The notes: generated from the letters alone by a model not told the origin. DNA of 35,846 nt from Candidatus Cloacimonadota bacterium (GCA_021772705.1 JAJFLN010000729.1:1-35846), one strand, 5' to 3'. Counted from the stretch's first letter, positions 1 to 8,107 are shown. A program made the numbers and translations.

Positions 1-111
1 GCCTTGATAGCCGAGGATTGGGAAAAGCTGCGCGAACTGGCCAAGGCCAAAACGCCGAAGCAAGCGCCTGTGGGCCCCTCGACAAGCTCGGGGCGAACGG
101 ATCCGGAATAG
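1..111 (+). pseudogene. C-terminal fragment of an unknown protein, possibly antitoxin-like
   Basis: An open frame enters from the left edge and ends at TAG 109-111. Its first 23 residues (start ALIAEDWEKLRELAKAK) are helical and charged. They vaguely recall the C-terminus of Phd/YefM-type antitoxins, but that is only a resemblance. The last 13 codons read through a dispersed repeat (76-100) and into the 51-bp repeat starting at 90. The natural C-terminus has therefore probably been replaced by repeat-encoded residues. The start lies outside the window. Confidence 0.3.
76..100 (+). repeat. Short dispersed repeat, CCCTCGACAAGCTCGGGGCG type
   Basis: This 25-base unit matches the reverse complement of 8108-8132 at 23 of 25 positions by eye. 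It is of the widely seen intergenic type that translates as PSTSSGRTD or RPEPVEG. Here it forms the tail of the fragment reading frame at the left edge and runs into the longer repeat at 90-140. Confidence 0.6.
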
Positions 112-140
112 GCCAGGGGACCCCCTACGGGACATGCACC
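90..140 (+). repeat. 51-bp repeat, left copy (inverted relative to 35736-35786)
   Basis: These 51 bases are the exact reverse complement of 35736-35786, by direct comparison. The copy contains the small hairpin AGGGGACCCCCT. It stops immediately before the first codons that resemble BrxL, so the repeat boundary coincides with the 5' truncation of that gene. No transposase is encoded nearby. Confidence 0.85.
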
Positions 141-141
141 C

Positions 142-474
142 GGGCAGAGGGGGCTCGTCTGCCAGTATGACGTCGTCTGTTTCGACGAGATCTCGGGAGT
201 CTCTTTCGATTCCAAGGACGGCGTGAACATCATGAAGGGCTACATGGAGTCTGGCGAGTTCAGCCGAGGCAAGGAAAGCATCCGAGCCCAAGGCGGCATC
301 GTGATGGTGGGCAACTTCGAGGTGGACGTTCAGCAACAGCAGCGGATCGGCCATCTCCTGAGTCCCCTGCCGCCGGAGATGAGGAACGATACGGCGTTCC
401 ACGATCGGATCCACGCCTTCGCCCCGGGCTGGGACTTCCCGAAGCTCAACCCCGGTGAGCATCTGACGGACCAC
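142..474 (+). pseudogene. brxL: brxL fragment (BREX Lon-like AAA+ protein), truncated at both ends
   Basis: The frame from about 142 reads GLVCQYDVVCFDEISG (Walker B region), then KDGVNIMKGYMESGEFSRGK, a sensor-1-like stretch IVMVGNFEVDV, PLPPEMRNDTAFHDRIHAF with the DR arginine-finger region, and PGWDFPKLNP. This is the distinctive central block of BREX BrxL. Full-length BrxL has several hundred more residues upstream, including Walker A, and a Lon-like protease domain downstream; both are absent. The 5' side abuts the repeat at 90-140. The 3' side continues without a stop into a PHP/ATPase gene at the codons for LTDH (463-474). The family assignment rests on remembered sequence and is strong. 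Confidence 0.8.
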
Positions 475-3111
475 AACACCGGCGAGTGGATCGACCGAGT
501 TAAGGCTGCCCTGGACGAGATGGCGAGCAATCCCCCTGAGGGCTACAGGCCACTGTACCTGTTCCCCGGCGTGGAGATTTCGGTCCACGGGGGGATTCAC
601 CTGCTTGCGCTCTTTGGTGTCGAATCCTCGACCTCGGATGTCGACTCACTTCTTGGCGACATTGGATTTCCGAAAGATCGGAAGGGAACCTCTGGCGGGG
701 TTACCCGAGATACTTTTCAAGTAGTGGCTTGGAAAATTCATGAGGCTGGGGGTTTGGCACTTCCAGCCCATGTCGACCGACGCAACGGGCTGTTCGAACG
801 AGTACCGCAAGCGGAGCAAGAGATCGAGGCTGCCGGATCGTTCCGACACGGCGGACCAACGCTTGGGGATGCAGTTTCGTGTGAACAGGTTTTTGCCATG
901 GAGGCGGTTTCTCAAACGTTCGACACTCCGAAGCTATATGACGAAGCGGGGCGGCCGTGGACGAGAGTACTCGGTACCGACTCGCACCACCCTGACGGTG
1001 ATTCCGGTCAGAACTTCCCAGGCAGCCGGTTCACGTGGATCAAGATGGCGAAGCCCACACTGGAGGGGCTGCGGCTTGCGCTCCTGGACGGTGAGCTGTC
1101 CGTTCGCCGATCGGCCCCAGAGAAAGCCGACCCCAACGAACACGCTCCGAAGGCAATCGAGTTCATCGAAGTCACCAACGCCAGGTATCTGGGCCGTTCC
1201 AGACCATTCGAGTTGGTATTCAATCCCTGGTTAAATGCCATCGTCGGAGGCCGCGGGACTGGAAAGTCGACCCTAGTCGAGTTCCTCAGACTCGCGTTGA
1301 GGCGGGGCAGCGAGATTCCGCCGGAGCTGAAGAACGACTTCGAGCGATACAGCTCGGTCACGCTACAGAGTGGTAAGCCAGGTTTGCTGACTAGCGAGTC
1401 AGCCCTCAAGGTGGTTTATCGAAAGGACGGGGCCCGCTTCCTGCTGCAGTGGAGTCCGGCGGGTGATGTCGAGTCCATACAGGAGTGGGTCGACGGAAGT
1501 TGGGTAGCGGCAGAAGGAGAGATTTCCCAGCGGTTTCCGGTCCGGATCTACAGCCAAAAACAGATCTACCACCTCGCGGGCGATCCGCGGGCCTTGTTGA
1601 AAGTCGTCGATGATGCCGAAGAAGTCGGTCATCGAGCCTGGCATGAACAGTGGTCCGAAGCGGAAGGCAGGTTCCTGAGCCTTCGCTCCAAGGTCCGGGA
1701 GCTGCAAGCTGGGATCCTGGAGGAACCACGTCTTCGGGGGGAGCTCGATGACGTGAAGAGGAAACTCGAAGTCTTCGAGAAGAGCGGCCACGCTCAGATA
1801 CTGAAGGAGTACCAGAAGCGACGCCGACAGCTTCAAGAACTGGAGTCCTGGGAAGATAGCTGGACCGAAGGGGGGGGACGGCTGAGAGCTGCCATTGCGG
1901 AACTGGCGCCGAGTTCTCTCGACGAATCGGTGATCGACACAACTGTTGAAACCGATACCAAGCTGAAGGAGCTTTGCCGCACTACAGAAAGGTCCATTGC
2001 TCAGGTCAGCAAGGAGGTCGAGGAGCTGGCGAAACGGCTGGACCTGACTGTCGTCGAGTGGCGTAACCAGCGAGATGACTCGGACTGGAAGAAGGCCGTC
2101 GACCAGTCTGTCCAGGCCTATACGGATCTGCAATCCACTCTTGAGCAGCAGGAAGCCGGAAGTCCGTCGGCCTACGGTGACCTGGTTCAACAGCGACAGA
2201 CCATCGAGCAGAGGCTGAAGGAGCTGGCAAATCGCCGGGAGGAAGTCACACGACTTAGACAGCAAGCTGATGAGTGCTTGCAGCGACTGCTCGAGCTGCG
2301 CCGGGAAAGGACAGAGTCTCGCCGCCGGTTCCTCGAGAGTGTCTTGAAACAGAACAAATACGTTCAGATCCAGCTCGCTGAGTACGGAGACAAGGACTCA
2401 GTGGAACGAGAGATTCGCGAGCTATTGCGACGGGAGGGCGGAGGTTTCGAGAAGGACATAGGGCAACCCGATGGCGAGGGCTTGCTCGGAGGGATCTACT
2501 CTGCCGGAGATGATCCGGCAGAGGTCGAACAGGGGATCGCGGAGTTCAAGAAGACTCTCTCGAACATCGCGGCCGGTTCCCACGACCTCGCAACGCTGGC
2601 GGACCGGCGGTTCGCCGGGGTGGTGCAGAAGCTTCAGCCGGAGGAGCTCGACCGTATGGAGCTCTGGTTCCCGGAGGATTCCCTGCGAGTTCGCTATAGC
2701 TCGACCACGGGGACCGGGAGGTTCCGACCCATTGACGAGGGTTCACCCGGCCAGAAGACGGCGGCGCTCTTAGCCTTTCTCCTGAGCTACGGGGAAGAAC
2801 CACTGATCCTGGATCAGCCCGAGGACGATCTGGACAATCACCTCATCTATGAGCTCATCGTAGGGCAGTTGAGGGAGGTAAAGTTGGGCCGTCAGGTTCT
2901 GGTCGTGACCCATAATCCGAACATCGTGGTTAACGGTGATGCGGAACTCGTCGTGGCTCTAAAGTCCCAGGGAACCCAGACGGTGCAGGCCTGTACCGGC
3001 AGCCTTCAGGAGGATCGAGTGCGGGCGACAATCTGCGATACGATGGAAGGTGGCCGTGACGCATTCGAGAAGCGTTACCGAAGAATCTTTCTGGGAGGTC
3101 GCCGTGCTTGA
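223..3111 (+). CDS. Chimeric protein: BrxL segment fused to PHP-domain SMC-like ATPase (TrlF type)
   Basis: The frame encodes 962 residues from ATG 223; it is open further upstream, so this start is only the first ATG inside the brxL remnant. Residues 1-84 are BrxL. From about residue 82 it becomes a PHP-domain protein: TDHNTGEWIDR, FPGVEI, PAHVD and GTDSHHP match PHP motifs II-IV. The first PHP motif (HxH), expected N-terminal to TDHN, is missing. An SMC/RecF-like ATPase follows, with Walker A GGRGTGKST at about 342-350, a long coiled coil (roughly 480-790), Walker B LILDQPEDD at about 863-871 and VTHNPNIV. This order is that of TrlF-type AAA-like ATPases, often found in defence islands. Loss of HxH makes the nuclease-like domain doubtful, while the ATPase looks intact. 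No ribosome site suits ATG 223, so expression is uncertain. The next gene overlaps by 8 bases. Confidence 0.75.
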   Translation: MNIMKGYMESGEFSRGKESIRAQGGIVMVGNFEVDVQQQQRIGHLLSPLPPEMRNDTAFHDRIHAFAPGWDFPKLNPGEHLTDHNTGEWIDRVKAALDEMASNPPEGYRPLYLFPGVEISVHGGIHLLALFGVESSTSDVDSLLGDIGFPKDRKGTSGGVTRDTFQVVAWKIHEAGGLALPAHVDRRNGLFERVPQAEQEIEAAGSFRHGGPTLGDAVSCEQVFAMEAVSQTFDTPKLYDEAGRPWTRVLGTDSHHPDGDSGQNFPGSRFTWIKMAKPTLEGLRLALLDGELSVRRSAPEKADPNEHAPKAIEFIEVTNARYLGRSRPFELVFNPWLNAIVGGRGTGKSTLVEFLRLALRRGSEIPPELKNDFERYSSVTLQSGKPGLLTSESALKVVYRKDGARFLLQWSPAGDVESIQEWVDGSWVAAEGEISQRFPVRIYSQKQIYHLAGDPRALLKVVDDAEEVGHRAWHEQWSEAEGRFLSLRSKVRELQAGILEEPRLRGELDDVKRKLEVFEKSGHAQILKEYQKRRRQLQELESWEDSWTEGGGRLRAAIAELAPSSLDESVIDTTVETDTKLKELCRTTERSIAQVSKEVEELAKRLDLTVVEWRNQRDDSDWKKAVDQSVQAYTDLQSTLEQQEAGSPSAYGDLVQQRQTIEQRLKELANRREEVTRLRQQADECLQRLLELRRERTESRRRFLESVLKQNKYVQIQLAEYGDKDSVEREIRELLRREGGGFEKDIGQPDGEGLLGGIYSAGDDPAEVEQGIAEFKKTLSNIAAGSHDLATLADRRFAGVVQKLQPEELDRMELWFPEDSLRVRYSSTTGTGRFRPIDEGSPGQKTAALLAFLLSYGEEPLILDQPEDDLDNHLIYELIVGQLREVKLGRQVLVVTHNPNIVVNGDAELVVALKSQGTQTVQACTGSLQEDRVRATICDTMEGGRDAFEKRYRRIFLGGRRA

Positions 3112-3790
3112 CACGCCCGAGGAGCTTCTCGCCAAGATCCGTCTTGGCGAGGACACGTCCCTGGAGCTGAAGTCGGTTCAGTTCCGAGGGGACAGGGTCT
3201 CGGCTCCCAAGCGGGAGGCCCTCGCCGACGAGATCGCTGCCATCGCTAACACTCACGATGGTGCCCTCGTCCTCGGTGTGGACGATAAATCTCGTGAGAT
3301 TCTGGGTGTTCCCGTCGAGCGCCTGGAGGCTCTGGAGCGATACGTCTTCGAGATCTGCAGCGACAGCATCCGGCCCTCGGTTCAGTTCCGGTCGTTTCGG
3401 ATGGAGCTACCCGACGGAACGGGAAGGAGCAGAGCCGTCTTGCGTCTGGAGATTCCACGCAGCCTCTTCGTTCACGAGAGCCCGGGAGGTTACTATCAGC
3501 AACAAGGAAGCTCTGCCAGGAAGATGTCTCCCGAAGTTCTCGCCCGATTGTTCCAGCAGCGGAGTCAGGCGCGGTTGATCCGATTCGATTCCTGCTGCGG
3601 AGGTCTCTGTCGATCCGGCCGACCCTGTGTAGGGGAAAGCTCAGGCAGGCTGTTTCGCCTCAGCGAGTGGAACAGCGGATGGCGCCCGGAGTCCTCTGGG
3701 GCGGCTACCTGGCCCGCTGCCGGTTCCGTCAGTCCCGCCAGTAGGAGCTCGACACAGGGTTTCTGTGTCCGAGTTCAACATCTCCGGTGA
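3104..3790 (+). pseudogene. AlbA_2 (Schlafen-like) ATP-binding protein, 3' end disrupted
   Basis: The start is GTG 3104, preceded by GGAGGT at 3095-3100, and overlaps the end of the ATPase gene, which suggests translational coupling. The product begins MLDTPEELLAKIRLGEDTSL and continues ELKSVQF, ADEIAAIANTHDGALVLGV and IPRSLFVHESPGGYYQQQG. These are hallmarks of the AlbA_2/Schlafen-type divergent ATP-binding domain, often encoded beside large ATPases in defence loci. Homology-like sequence ends near RLFQQRSQARLIRFD (about 3588). The remaining 67 or so residues are rich in Cys, Ser, Gly and Trp and look like a wrong frame. The neighbouring frame reads DSIPAAEVSVDPADPV and stops at 3630-3632, so a frameshift plus loss of the C-terminal half is likely. 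A naturally short AlbA_2 protein is less likely. Confidence 0.65.
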
Positions 3791-3828
3791 TGGCCGGTAG
3801 AGAGCGACTGGCCCCGAGGCAGTTCGGG

Positions 3829-3860
3829 TTGAACGTGACGAGGCTTTGCGGTGCTACGCT
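3829..3860 (+). promoter_or_regulatory. Candidate promoter for the radical SAM pseudogene
   Basis: TTGAAC (3829-3834) is followed after 17 bases by TGCTAC (3852-3857), about 20 bases before ATG 3880. The -35 resembles the sigma70 consensus but the -10 is weak. Position and spacing are the only support. Confidence 0.25.
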
Positions 3861-3879
3861 CCCGTGACACGGCTCCGTT

Positions 3880-4853
3880 ATGAAGGTCAAGTTCATCCTG
3901 CCGGCGCTGACCGAGGCCAAGAGCCCTTTCTGACGTTCCATCAAGTACTCCCTCTTCCCGCCCCTCGGCCTGGCAACCCTGGCCGCCTACCTGTCATCGG
4001 ACGACGAGGCGATTTTGGTGGACGAGCACGTCGAGGAGGTCGACACCGACAACGAGCCGGAGCTGGTCATTATCCAGGTCTACATCACTAACGCCTATCG
4101 GGCCTACGGATACGCGGACCACTATCGCGCCAGGGGCTGCACCGTCGCCCTGGGAGGCCTACACGTCACGAGCCAGCCCGAGGAGGCCCGAGGGCACGCC
4201 GACTCGATCTTCCTGGGTCCCGCCGAACACACCTTCCCGGCTTTCCTCGAGGACCTGCGGCGCGGCAGACCCAAGCCCGTCTACGTCTCCAGGACGCGGA
4301 CTCTGAAGGGTCTCCCCCAGGTTCGCCGCGATCTGATCCGGCGAGAGCTGTACCTGGTCCCCAACTCCATCACCGTGTCCCGCGGCTGTCCCCACAACTG
4401 CAACTTCTGCTACAAGGATGCCTTCTTCGAAGGGGGCCGGACGTTCTACCTCCAGGAGGTGGACGCTGCGCTCGCCGAGATTGACCGCCTCCCCGGGCGA
4501 CACCTCTACTTCCTCGATGATCACCTGCTGGCCCACAGATCCTTCGCCGCAAGGCTGTTCGAAGGGATGCGAGGGATGAATCGTCTCTTCCAGGGCGCGT
4601 GGACGGTGGATGCCATCCTCGAGGGGGACCTCATAGAGAGGGCGGCGAAGGCTGGCCTTCGGAGCATCTTTATCGGCTTCGAAACACTCTCCAGGGATGG
4701 GCTGAGGATGAGCAACAAGGGTCAGAACCTCGATCGGGACTACCAGGCCGTGATCAGGCGCCTCGACGGCCTCGGGATCTCGATCAACGGGAGCTTCGTC
4801 TTCGGCTTCGACGGTGAGGACGAAGACGTCTTCCCTCGCACCGTTTCTTGGCC
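3880..4853 (+). pseudogene. B12-binding radical SAM protein, nonsense-mutated and 3'-truncated
   Basis: From ATG 3880 the frame reads MKVKFILPALTEAKSPF, then TGA at 3931-3933, then RSIKYSLFPPLGLATLAAYL in the same frame. Remembered relatives have Trp at the stop position, so TGG to TGA is the simplest explanation. Downstream are a cobalamin-binding-like Rossmann region (VIIQVYITNAYRAYGYADHY, VALGGLHVTS), the radical SAM cluster motif SRGCPHNCNFCYKD (CxxxCxxC, about 4378-4419) and FLDDHLLAHRSFAARLF. The match holds to FVFGFDGEDEDVFPRTVSW near 4853 and is then lost. Intact relatives continue for well over 100 residues (TIM-barrel end and tail). The open frame runs on to 5409, but that part is the antisense of the Gly-rich end of the TPM gene. 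Another frame (about 4842-4942) reads RFLASFRNYKQHLLDVDSLL, of unknown origin. The gene is almost certainly inactive. Confidence 0.8.
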
Positions 4854-4953
4854 AGCTTCAGGAACTACAAGCAACACCTTCTCGACGTCGACTCACTGCT
4901 ACGCATCCAGGAGAGGACGAAGGATCGGGGAGCTCGATAGCCGGGGGGACACC

Positions 4954-6189
4954 TTACCAGCCGCCGGAGGCGCCGCCGCCACCGAAGCTGCCGCCGCCGG
5001 ACAGGCCGCCGCTGAAGCCGCCGCCCGAGAAGCCTCCTCCTCCGCTGCTCCAGGACGATCCGCTTCTCCCTCCCTGGATGTGCAAGAATCCGTAGACACC
5101 GGGACCGTAGAGCCAGGACCAGGGGTTGGCATGTCCGTACTGAGACTTCAGGAAGAACCAGACCATGGCCGCTGCCAGGGCCGCGTTGACCAGAAACAGC
5201 AGCACCTGCGTGCCCAGCGGAGCCCGCTGCTTCTTCGACTCGATCCAGATCATCAGGCCGAGCAGAACGGCCAGGACGAGGGTCATCACGGTCTTCGCGG
5301 CCGGGAGGAACATGGAGGCCGTCGCCGCCCCGACGGACATCAGCAGACCGATGTCGACTGGCTGGACCTCGAGGGTGGTCCCGTCGTTCGTCCCGACGGA
5401 ATCTCGTAGCCGGGAAGCCAGCCCCAGCACGGCTGCGCCGTTCACCAGTGCATGAACATGGAGGTCCTCGCCGATCAGGTACCGGGCGAGCAAGACCGAG
5501 AGGCCCATCGCGAGCGGGAAGGCTGCCGCGGCCGGGAAACGGCAGAACAGGGCCGAACCCAGCCCCAGGACGAGGAAGTAGATCACCAGCGGATAGACCC
5601 CCTGCCGCCGGCTCGCCAGGGGAGGTAGGCCGACCGCTTCGCCTTCGGCTGCCTTCATCAACTTCCGGAACCCTTCCCGGATGCCGCCGGCGATGTCCCC
5701 TTCCCGGAACCGAGGAGCCATCACCCGTCCGATGATGTCGCCAGCCAGCCCGTCCGGAACGGCTCCCTCCAGTCCGTATCCCACCTCGATCCGGATCTTC
5801 CGATCGTCCAGGGCCACGACCATCAGCAGTCCGTCGTCCCGATCCGCCGTGCCGAGGGCCCAGCTCTCGGCCGTCCGGAGCGAGAACGCCTCGATCGATT
5901 CCCCGTCCAGGCTGGGGATGATCAGCAGGACGAAGGTGTGGCCCGTATCGGACTGATACTGCTCGAGCATCGAATCGAGGCGGGCTGCCTCGGATGGTAT
6001 CAGGACTCCGGTCCGATCGTTGATCCGCCCCTTCAACTGCGGGACCGACGGCTCCGACGCTCGGGCGGAAGTCGCGCCGGCCAGGGCCAGGACCAACGTC
6101 AGAAGCGCCGCCAGCAGCAACGTCCCGCTTGCGGGGACAGCTGCCCACGAAAGCCTCCGCCAAACCGGAACGCGAATCAATTCAGACAT
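4954..6189 (-). CDS. TPM-domain membrane protein with Gly-rich C-terminus (YgcG-like)
   Basis: The product has 411 residues. It has an N-terminal hydrophobic signal or anchor (about 12-42), a TPM domain at about 55-175 (LKGRINDRTGVLIPSEAARL, HTFVLLIIPSLDGESIEAFS, DDGLLMVVALDDRKIRIEVG, YGLEGAVPDGLAGDII), several transmembrane segments, and a C-terminus of SGGGGFSGGG-type repeats ending GASGGW, which is diagnostic of the YgcG/TPM family. Family members are surface-facing membrane proteins often encoded with LemA; their biochemical role is poorly defined. Start ATG 6189 overlaps the end of the upstream TPM gene by 8 bases, so the two are probably translationally coupled. No lemA is visible. The 3' end converges on the degraded radical SAM gene, and there is no clear terminator between them. 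Confidence 0.85.
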   Translation of the reverse strand: MSELIRVPVWRRLSWAAVPASGTLLLAALLTLVLALAGATSARASEPSVPQLKGRINDRTGVLIPSEAARLDSMLEQYQSDTGHTFVLLIIPSLDGESIEAFSLRTAESWALGTADRDDGLLMVVALDDRKIRIEVGYGLEGAVPDGLAGDIIGRVMAPRFREGDIAGGIREGFRKLMKAAEGEAVGLPPLASRRQGVYPLVIYFLVLGLGSALFCRFPAAAAFPLAMGLSVLLARYLIGEDLHVHALVNGAAVLGLASRLRDSVGTNDGTTLEVQPVDIGLLMSVGAATASMFLPAAKTVMTLVLAVLLGLMIWIESKKQRAPLGTQVLLFLVNAALAAAMVWFFLKSQYGHANPWSWLYGPGVYGFLHIQGGRSGSSWSSGGGGFSGGGFSGGLSGGGSFGGGGASGGW

Positions 6190-6802
6190 GGACCACCTCG
6201 TCGGGGAGCTCGTTCACGTCGTCCTCCCGTCGAGGGAATGCGGCACCCAGCTCCTGGCCCAGCTCGTCGATCACCTGGCAGATCGCATCGGTTCCGCGTC
6301 CTGCCTGGATGCCCGCCGTGATGCGGTCGACCTTGCCTCTCCAACCGTCGATGCCGACCCGTTCGTGGATGCCTCGGTCGCCCAGGATGACCACCTGCCG
6401 CTCCAGGCACGAGATCAGGATCAGCACGCCCGAACGTTCCCGGGTCTCCGAGACTCCCTGCTCCATGAACTGAAGCGACGCCTGCCGCTCGGCGGCCCGC
6501 CGCTGTACTGGTATCGGCACGAAGGCGGCGCAGACCGGGGGATGAGCGCTGACGGACCAGAACATCCAGACCAGAGGGATCTGGCCGACCAGTATCCAGG
6601 CCGCGTCAAGCCAGGGCAGGAACTGGTAGGCCAGCAAGGCCAGCACGACTGTGGCCGTTCCGGCGGCCAGGGCGCGCCATCCGGCGTAGCTGTCGCTCGA
6701 CCCGGCGACGACGGCGACGATCTCGCCGGCGGTCTTCTCCTCGGCGGCCTTCACCGCCTGCTGGATTCGCGTCAGATCGTCGTCACCGAAGATGGGCTTC
6801 AC
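6182..6802 (-). CDS. Second TPM-domain membrane protein
   Basis: The likely start is GTG 6802, giving MKPIFGDDDLTRIQQAVKAA and then EEKTAGEIVAVVAGSSDSY, the usual beginning of the shorter TPM proteins. The frame is open to a TTG at 6838, which would add 12 non-conserved residues. No convincing ribosome site decides between them. The protein has about 206 residues. Two hydrophobic helices (RALAAGTATVVLALLAY and WILVGQIPLVWMFW) split the N-terminus from a TPM-like C-terminal half with ERSGVLILISCLERQVVILG and DRGIHERVG. It sits immediately upstream of, and overlaps, the Gly-rich TPM gene. Paired long and short TPM genes are a common arrangement and suggest a shared membrane complex. The specific function is unknown. 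Confidence 0.8.
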   Translation of the reverse strand: MKPIFGDDDLTRIQQAVKAAEEKTAGEIVAVVAGSSDSYAGWRALAAGTATVVLALLAYQFLPWLDAAWILVGQIPLVWMFWSVSAHPPVCAAFVPIPVQRRAAERQASLQFMEQGVSETRERSGVLILISCLERQVVILGDRGIHERVGIDGWRGKVDRITAGIQAGRGTDAICQVIDELGQELGAAFPRREDDVNELPDEVVHV

Positions 6803-6887
6803 ACCACATGGGTACAACAGGGCTGACGGGGGGAACAAGGGTGGGGAACCGGTGGGCGTGCACCACCGCCTTCCACCGGCTTCGGCG

Positions 6888-6927
6888 GAAGGCCCGCTGG
6901 GCCTTCAGGACCGCAGGGACCCGGTCC
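6888..6927 (-). terminator. Two adjacent hairpins downstream of the His-rich membrane protein gene
   Basis: GAAGGCCC-gct-GGGCCTTC (6888-6906) is a perfect 8-bp stem with a 3-base loop. GGACCG-8 nt-CGGTCC (6908-6927) is a 6-bp stem. Both lie just after the stop of the minus-strand gene at 6943 and before the TPM operon. There is no run of U, so factor-independent termination is plausible rather than certain. Confidence 0.5.
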
Positions 6928-6942
6928 TTCGCCAGGCGCGAC

Positions 6943-8034
6943 TCAGGGGATCAGCACTCCATCCAGATCGGGATTTGAGCCGTCGAGCTTCCAGATCCAG
7001 GCATCGAGGAAGTAGTGGAGGATCTGCGGCAAGGAGAGGACAGCCACGATGAGGGCCGTCGATTCATCCGTGATCTCTGGCAGCGTCCATGACGTGAGGC
7101 CCGGAAGGTACTCTCCCCAGACCATGGCATCCCAGAGGGTCTCCTCGAAGAAGGCCAGCAAGAATATGGGGACGAAGAAAGGAACCCACGTTGTTGCCGA
7201 GAACACTCGTACCAGAAGGGTCTCTTGCACGCCCACTGGCTCGTGGCCCCGCCACTTGTGCCGGCCGCAGTGAAGTATCAAGATCAGGAACGGGATTCCG
7301 TGGAACAGGTTCAGGAAGGCTGCCGAGATGAGAGGGTGCTCGAACCACCAGATCCCCACGAGCCACGTGAACCAGTGACCGGCCATCACCAGGTTCTTGG
7401 CCGGGTTGAACCAGTGGCTCGTTCGATACACGTAGATCTGACGCGCGATGTAGGCCAGCGCCGTGGCTCCGTAGATCGCAACGATGTCGCCCTCCAGGGC
7501 CGGGTCGATCTGAAAGATGAACTTCTCACCGGCGTTGAACCAGTCGAACATCCTCGTCGGTGATGCGTGCCACCACAGAACCGGTCCCAGGGCCCCTGCC
7601 CAGACAGCCCACTTGTCGAGGTGATAGTCGACGGAACTCGTTTCGTTCCCACGAATGCGGTACAGGGACACGAAGCCGTAGTTCTGCTTGATGAAGTGGA
7701 AGATCGCAATGTAGGCGAGGAGGGTCCAGAAGAGTGAGGCCGATACCAGGTGCAGCCGGTAGGAGAGATAGACGCAGACCGGGATCGGCAGCAGGTAGAG
7801 CCAGGGACGGCGGTGGAATTCCCCGGGATCGAAGTAGGTCCTGTAGACCGTGGCCCAGACGTGAGCGACATCGAATGCAATGATCACTCCGATGAATGCC
7901 CACAGCGGAATGGCATGTTCGGAGGGAATGGAGAGACTGCCGAGGGAGAGAACAGCCAGACCGATCGGGACCAGGAACATGGCCAGGTCCGTGCGCCTGG
8001 AGAGTATCCATAACCGGGAATGTCGATCCGTCAT
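6943..8034 (-). CDS. His-rich polytopic membrane protein of unknown function
   Basis: The product has 363 residues and about ten hydrophobic segments. Histidines recur in or next to membrane segments: FDVAHVWATVYRTYFD, IFHFIKQNYGFVSLYR, MAGHWFTWLVG, NLFHGIPFLILILHCGRHKW and ILHYFLDAWIWKLDGSNPDL. The repeated H-x-aromatic pattern and the H(F)xxKQNYG stretch recall uncharacterised membrane proteins of environmental bacteria and would suit metal binding inside the membrane, but no named family is recognised with confidence. ATG 8034 has no strong Shine-Dalgarno site. The gene stands alone, with hairpins downstream (6888-6927) and a repeat-filled spacer upstream. A membrane oxygenase or hydroxylase and a transporter are both possible; this is inference only. 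Confidence 0.75.
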   Translation of the reverse strand: MTDRHSRLWILSRRTDLAMFLVPIGLAVLSLGSLSIPSEHAIPLWAFIGVIIAFDVAHVWATVYRTYFDPGEFHRRPWLYLLPIPVCVYLSYRLHLVSASLFWTLLAYIAIFHFIKQNYGFVSLYRIRGNETSSVDYHLDKWAVWAGALGPVLWWHASPTRMFDWFNAGEKFIFQIDPALEGDIVAIYGATALAYIARQIYVYRTSHWFNPAKNLVMAGHWFTWLVGIWWFEHPLISAAFLNLFHGIPFLILILHCGRHKWRGHEPVGVQETLLVRVFSATTWVPFFVPIFLLAFFEETLWDAMVWGEYLPGLTSWTLPEITDESTALIVAVLSLPQILHYFLDAWIWKLDGSNPDLDGVLIP

Positions 8035-8107
8035 TCAGTCCAGCCCCTCATCGAACCGGGCGAGCCTCCATCCGACTCCAGCTCGTTTCCGTCCGGAAAC
8101 TCCCAAT

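Noticed and set aside
3931..3933. TGA in the radical SAM gene as a selenocysteine codon
   Set aside because: Remembered relatives have Trp, not Cys, at this position, no SECIS-like hairpin is evident just downstream, and the gene is truncated anyway.
4854..5409. Ala/Pro-rich C-terminal extension of the radical SAM protein
   Set aside because: It is the antisense of the Gly-rich tail and membrane part of the TPM gene, and homology to radical SAM proteins stops at 4853.
4865..6163. Long minus-strand frame (432 codons) overlapping the Gly-rich TPM gene
   Set aside because: It is Arg/Pro/Gly-rich with no motif and lies over a clear TPM-domain gene on the same strand in another frame; it is a high-GC shadow.
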